A stretch of DNA of 6,371 nucleotides. Source: Flavobacteriaceae bacterium TMED179 (GTDB lineage Bacteria; Bacteroidota; Bacteroidia; Flavobacteriales; Flavobacteriaceae). The stretch is from NCBI GenBank assembly GCA_002169865.1, contig NHIC01000006.1, positions 14,774 through 21,144 on the forward strand. The letters run 5' to 3'. The notes under the pieces were generated by a model. It was not told where the DNA came from, searched no databases, and saw only the letters and a list, made by a program, of their open reading frames with translations. A program made the translations under genes and the position numbers. Below are positions 5,395 to 6,371 of the stretch, in pieces; within the stretch, counting starts at the first letter, position 1, and each line of letters starts with the position of its first letter.

Positions 5395-6282
5395 ATGGCA
5401 AAATCAAAAAGAAAAAAAGTTTTAGGTAGAGGCCTTTCTGCATTACTTAATGACCCAGATAACACAGTCGAAACTATTGTAGACAAAAATGCTAAACAAG
5501 TTGTTGGAAGTATTATTGATTTGCCTCTAAAACATATTAGTAATAATCCTTTACAACCTCGTTCATATTTTAATGAAGATACACTAAAAGAACTTAGTAT
5601 TTCTATTAAAGAGTTAGGAGTTATTCAGCCAGTCACAGTTAGGAAAATGAGAGGAAATCACTACCAATTAATCTCTGGAGAACGTCGTTTTAGAGCTTCT
5701 AAATTAGCTGATTTAAAAAGTATCCCTGCTTATGTTCGTCTAGCTAATGATCAAGAATCACTAGAAATGGCTTTGGTTGAAAATATTCAAAGACAAGATC
5801 TGGATCCAATCGAGATAGCTATATCATACCAGCGTCTTATTGAAGAAATAAAACTAACTCAAGATCAATTAAGTGAACGCATTGGGAAAAAACGATCTAC
5901 TATTTCAAATTATATTCGCTTACTAAAATTAGATCCAATTATCCAAACAGGAATCAGAGATGAATTTATTTCAATGGGACATGGCCGAGCATTAGTGAAT
6001 ATTGAAGATCCAAAGAAACAATTAGAAATTTATAAACAAATCGTTAAGAAAGGACTTTCTGTCCGAAATATTGAATCCTTGGTTAGAAATTTAAAAAATT
6101 CAAAAATAAAAATTTCTTCATATTATTCTCCATTTATAAAACAAGCTGCTGATGAATTAGAAAGTATTTTTGAAACTTCTGTAAATGTTCATGCGGATGA
6201 TCGAGGGAAAGGGATTTTAAAAATCAAATTTGAATCACAAGAAAAGCTTCAACACATTTTAAACAAAATCAAAGGTGATTAA
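5395..6282 (+). CDS. parB: ParB/Spo0J chromosome-partitioning protein (CTPase and parS-binding)
   Basis: The 295-residue protein has all family blocks. LGRGLSALL (10-18) is the N-terminal segment that stimulates ParA. The ParB/Srx-like CTP-binding domain spans about 40-135, with NPLQPR (51-56), GVIQPV (75-80), GERRFRA (95-101, the arginine patch) and ENIQRQDLDPIE (129-140). The helix-turn-helix DNA-binding domain spans about 154-180 (LTQDQLSERIGKKRSTISNYIRLLKL) and GHGRAL lies at 195-200. The C-terminal dimerisation domain runs from about 244 to the end. It loads at parS as a CTP-dependent sliding clamp and works with the adjacent ParA to segregate origins. I found no parS-like palindrome in the window; the site may lie nearer the origin. 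The start is 5 bases after parA, with weak ribosome-binding signal. Confidence 0.96.
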   Translation: MAKSKRKKVLGRGLSALLNDPDNTVETIVDKNAKQVVGSIIDLPLKHISNNPLQPRSYFNEDTLKELSISIKELGVIQPVTVRKMRGNHYQLISGERRFRASKLADLKSIPAYVRLANDQESLEMALVENIQRQDLDPIEIAISYQRLIEEIKLTQDQLSERIGKKRSTISNYIRLLKLDPIIQTGIRDEFISMGHGRALVNIEDPKKQLEIYKQIVKKGLSVRNIESLVRNLKNSKIKISSYYSPFIKQAADELESIFETSVNVHADDRGKGILKIKFESQEKLQHILNKIKGD

Positions 6283-6371
6283 TAAAAAAATTAGTTCTCT
6301 TTTAATTTTACTCTTTTGGCTTCCTGTTCTAGGGCAGGAAAAATCTGAAACTATTGCTGAACCAGATAGTA
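6275..6371 (+). CDS. N-terminus of a signal-peptide protein after parB (probable DUF5683 family), partial
   Basis: An open frame begins at GTG (6275-6277), 8 bases before the end of parB, and runs to the window edge (32 codons plus one base). Read as Met, the peptide starts MINKKISSLLILLFWLPVLG and is followed by QEKSETIAEPDS. This is a good Sec signal peptide with a basic start, a hydrophobic core and a likely cleavage after VLG, before Gln-Glu. No ATG in this frame would preserve the signal peptide, so GTG is the best start. In flavobacteria I know of the order parA-parB-DUF5683 protein-dapB-lepB, which suggests this family. That assignment comes from gene order, not from domain sequence visible here. 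Confidence 0.6.
   Translation, partial: MINKKISSLLILLFWLPVLGQEKSETIAEPDS

Overview
The window is strongly AT-rich and looks like chromosomal DNA from a member of the Bacteroidota, most likely class Flavobacteriia. Four things point there. The tRNA operon is preceded by a promoter of the Bacteroidota type (TTTG, 19 bases, TATATTTG). There are two lipoproteins with relaxed lipoboxes. Shine-Dalgarno sequences are almost absent. The soj-type parA, parB and then a small signal-peptide protein follow a gene order I know from flavobacteria.

Layout, left to right. Bases 1-103 (minus) hold the first 34 codons of a probable Nudix (CoA pyrophosphatase-like) hydrolase. Its ATG overlaps the ATG of a divergent cyclophilin-type peptidyl-prolyl isomerase lipoprotein (102-857) that carries a run of 14 GAA codons. 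Next is oxyR (950-1876), a LysR-type peroxide sensor with both redox cysteines. It converges, with a 6-base gap, on a 62-residue uncharacterised protein (1883-2071, minus). A compact tRNA operon follows: promoter, tRNA-Pro(UGG), tRNA-Pro(GGG) and a hairpin terminator (2235-2483).

From 2646 every gene is on the plus strand. A PQQ-type soluble sugar dehydrogenase lipoprotein, a monohaem cytochrome c and a DivIC/FtsB-family division protein are joined by two 4-base ATGA overlaps, so they are probably co-transcribed and translationally coupled. After a 94-base gap come parA and parB, separated by 5 bases. A protein with a signal peptide then starts at a GTG overlapping the end of parB and runs off the window.

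Working together: the dehydrogenase would oxidise a sugar or alcohol in the periplasm or at the outer membrane and could pass electrons to the adjacent cytochrome. DivIC/FtsB acts at the septum, and ParA/ParB segregate the replication origin. Most of the window is recognisable core-genome content and I found no convincing undescribed defence or mobile system. The points most worth a second look are the coupling of a division gene to a respiratory pair, the overlapping divergent starts at 101-104, the GAA microsatellite and the small protein beside oxyR.
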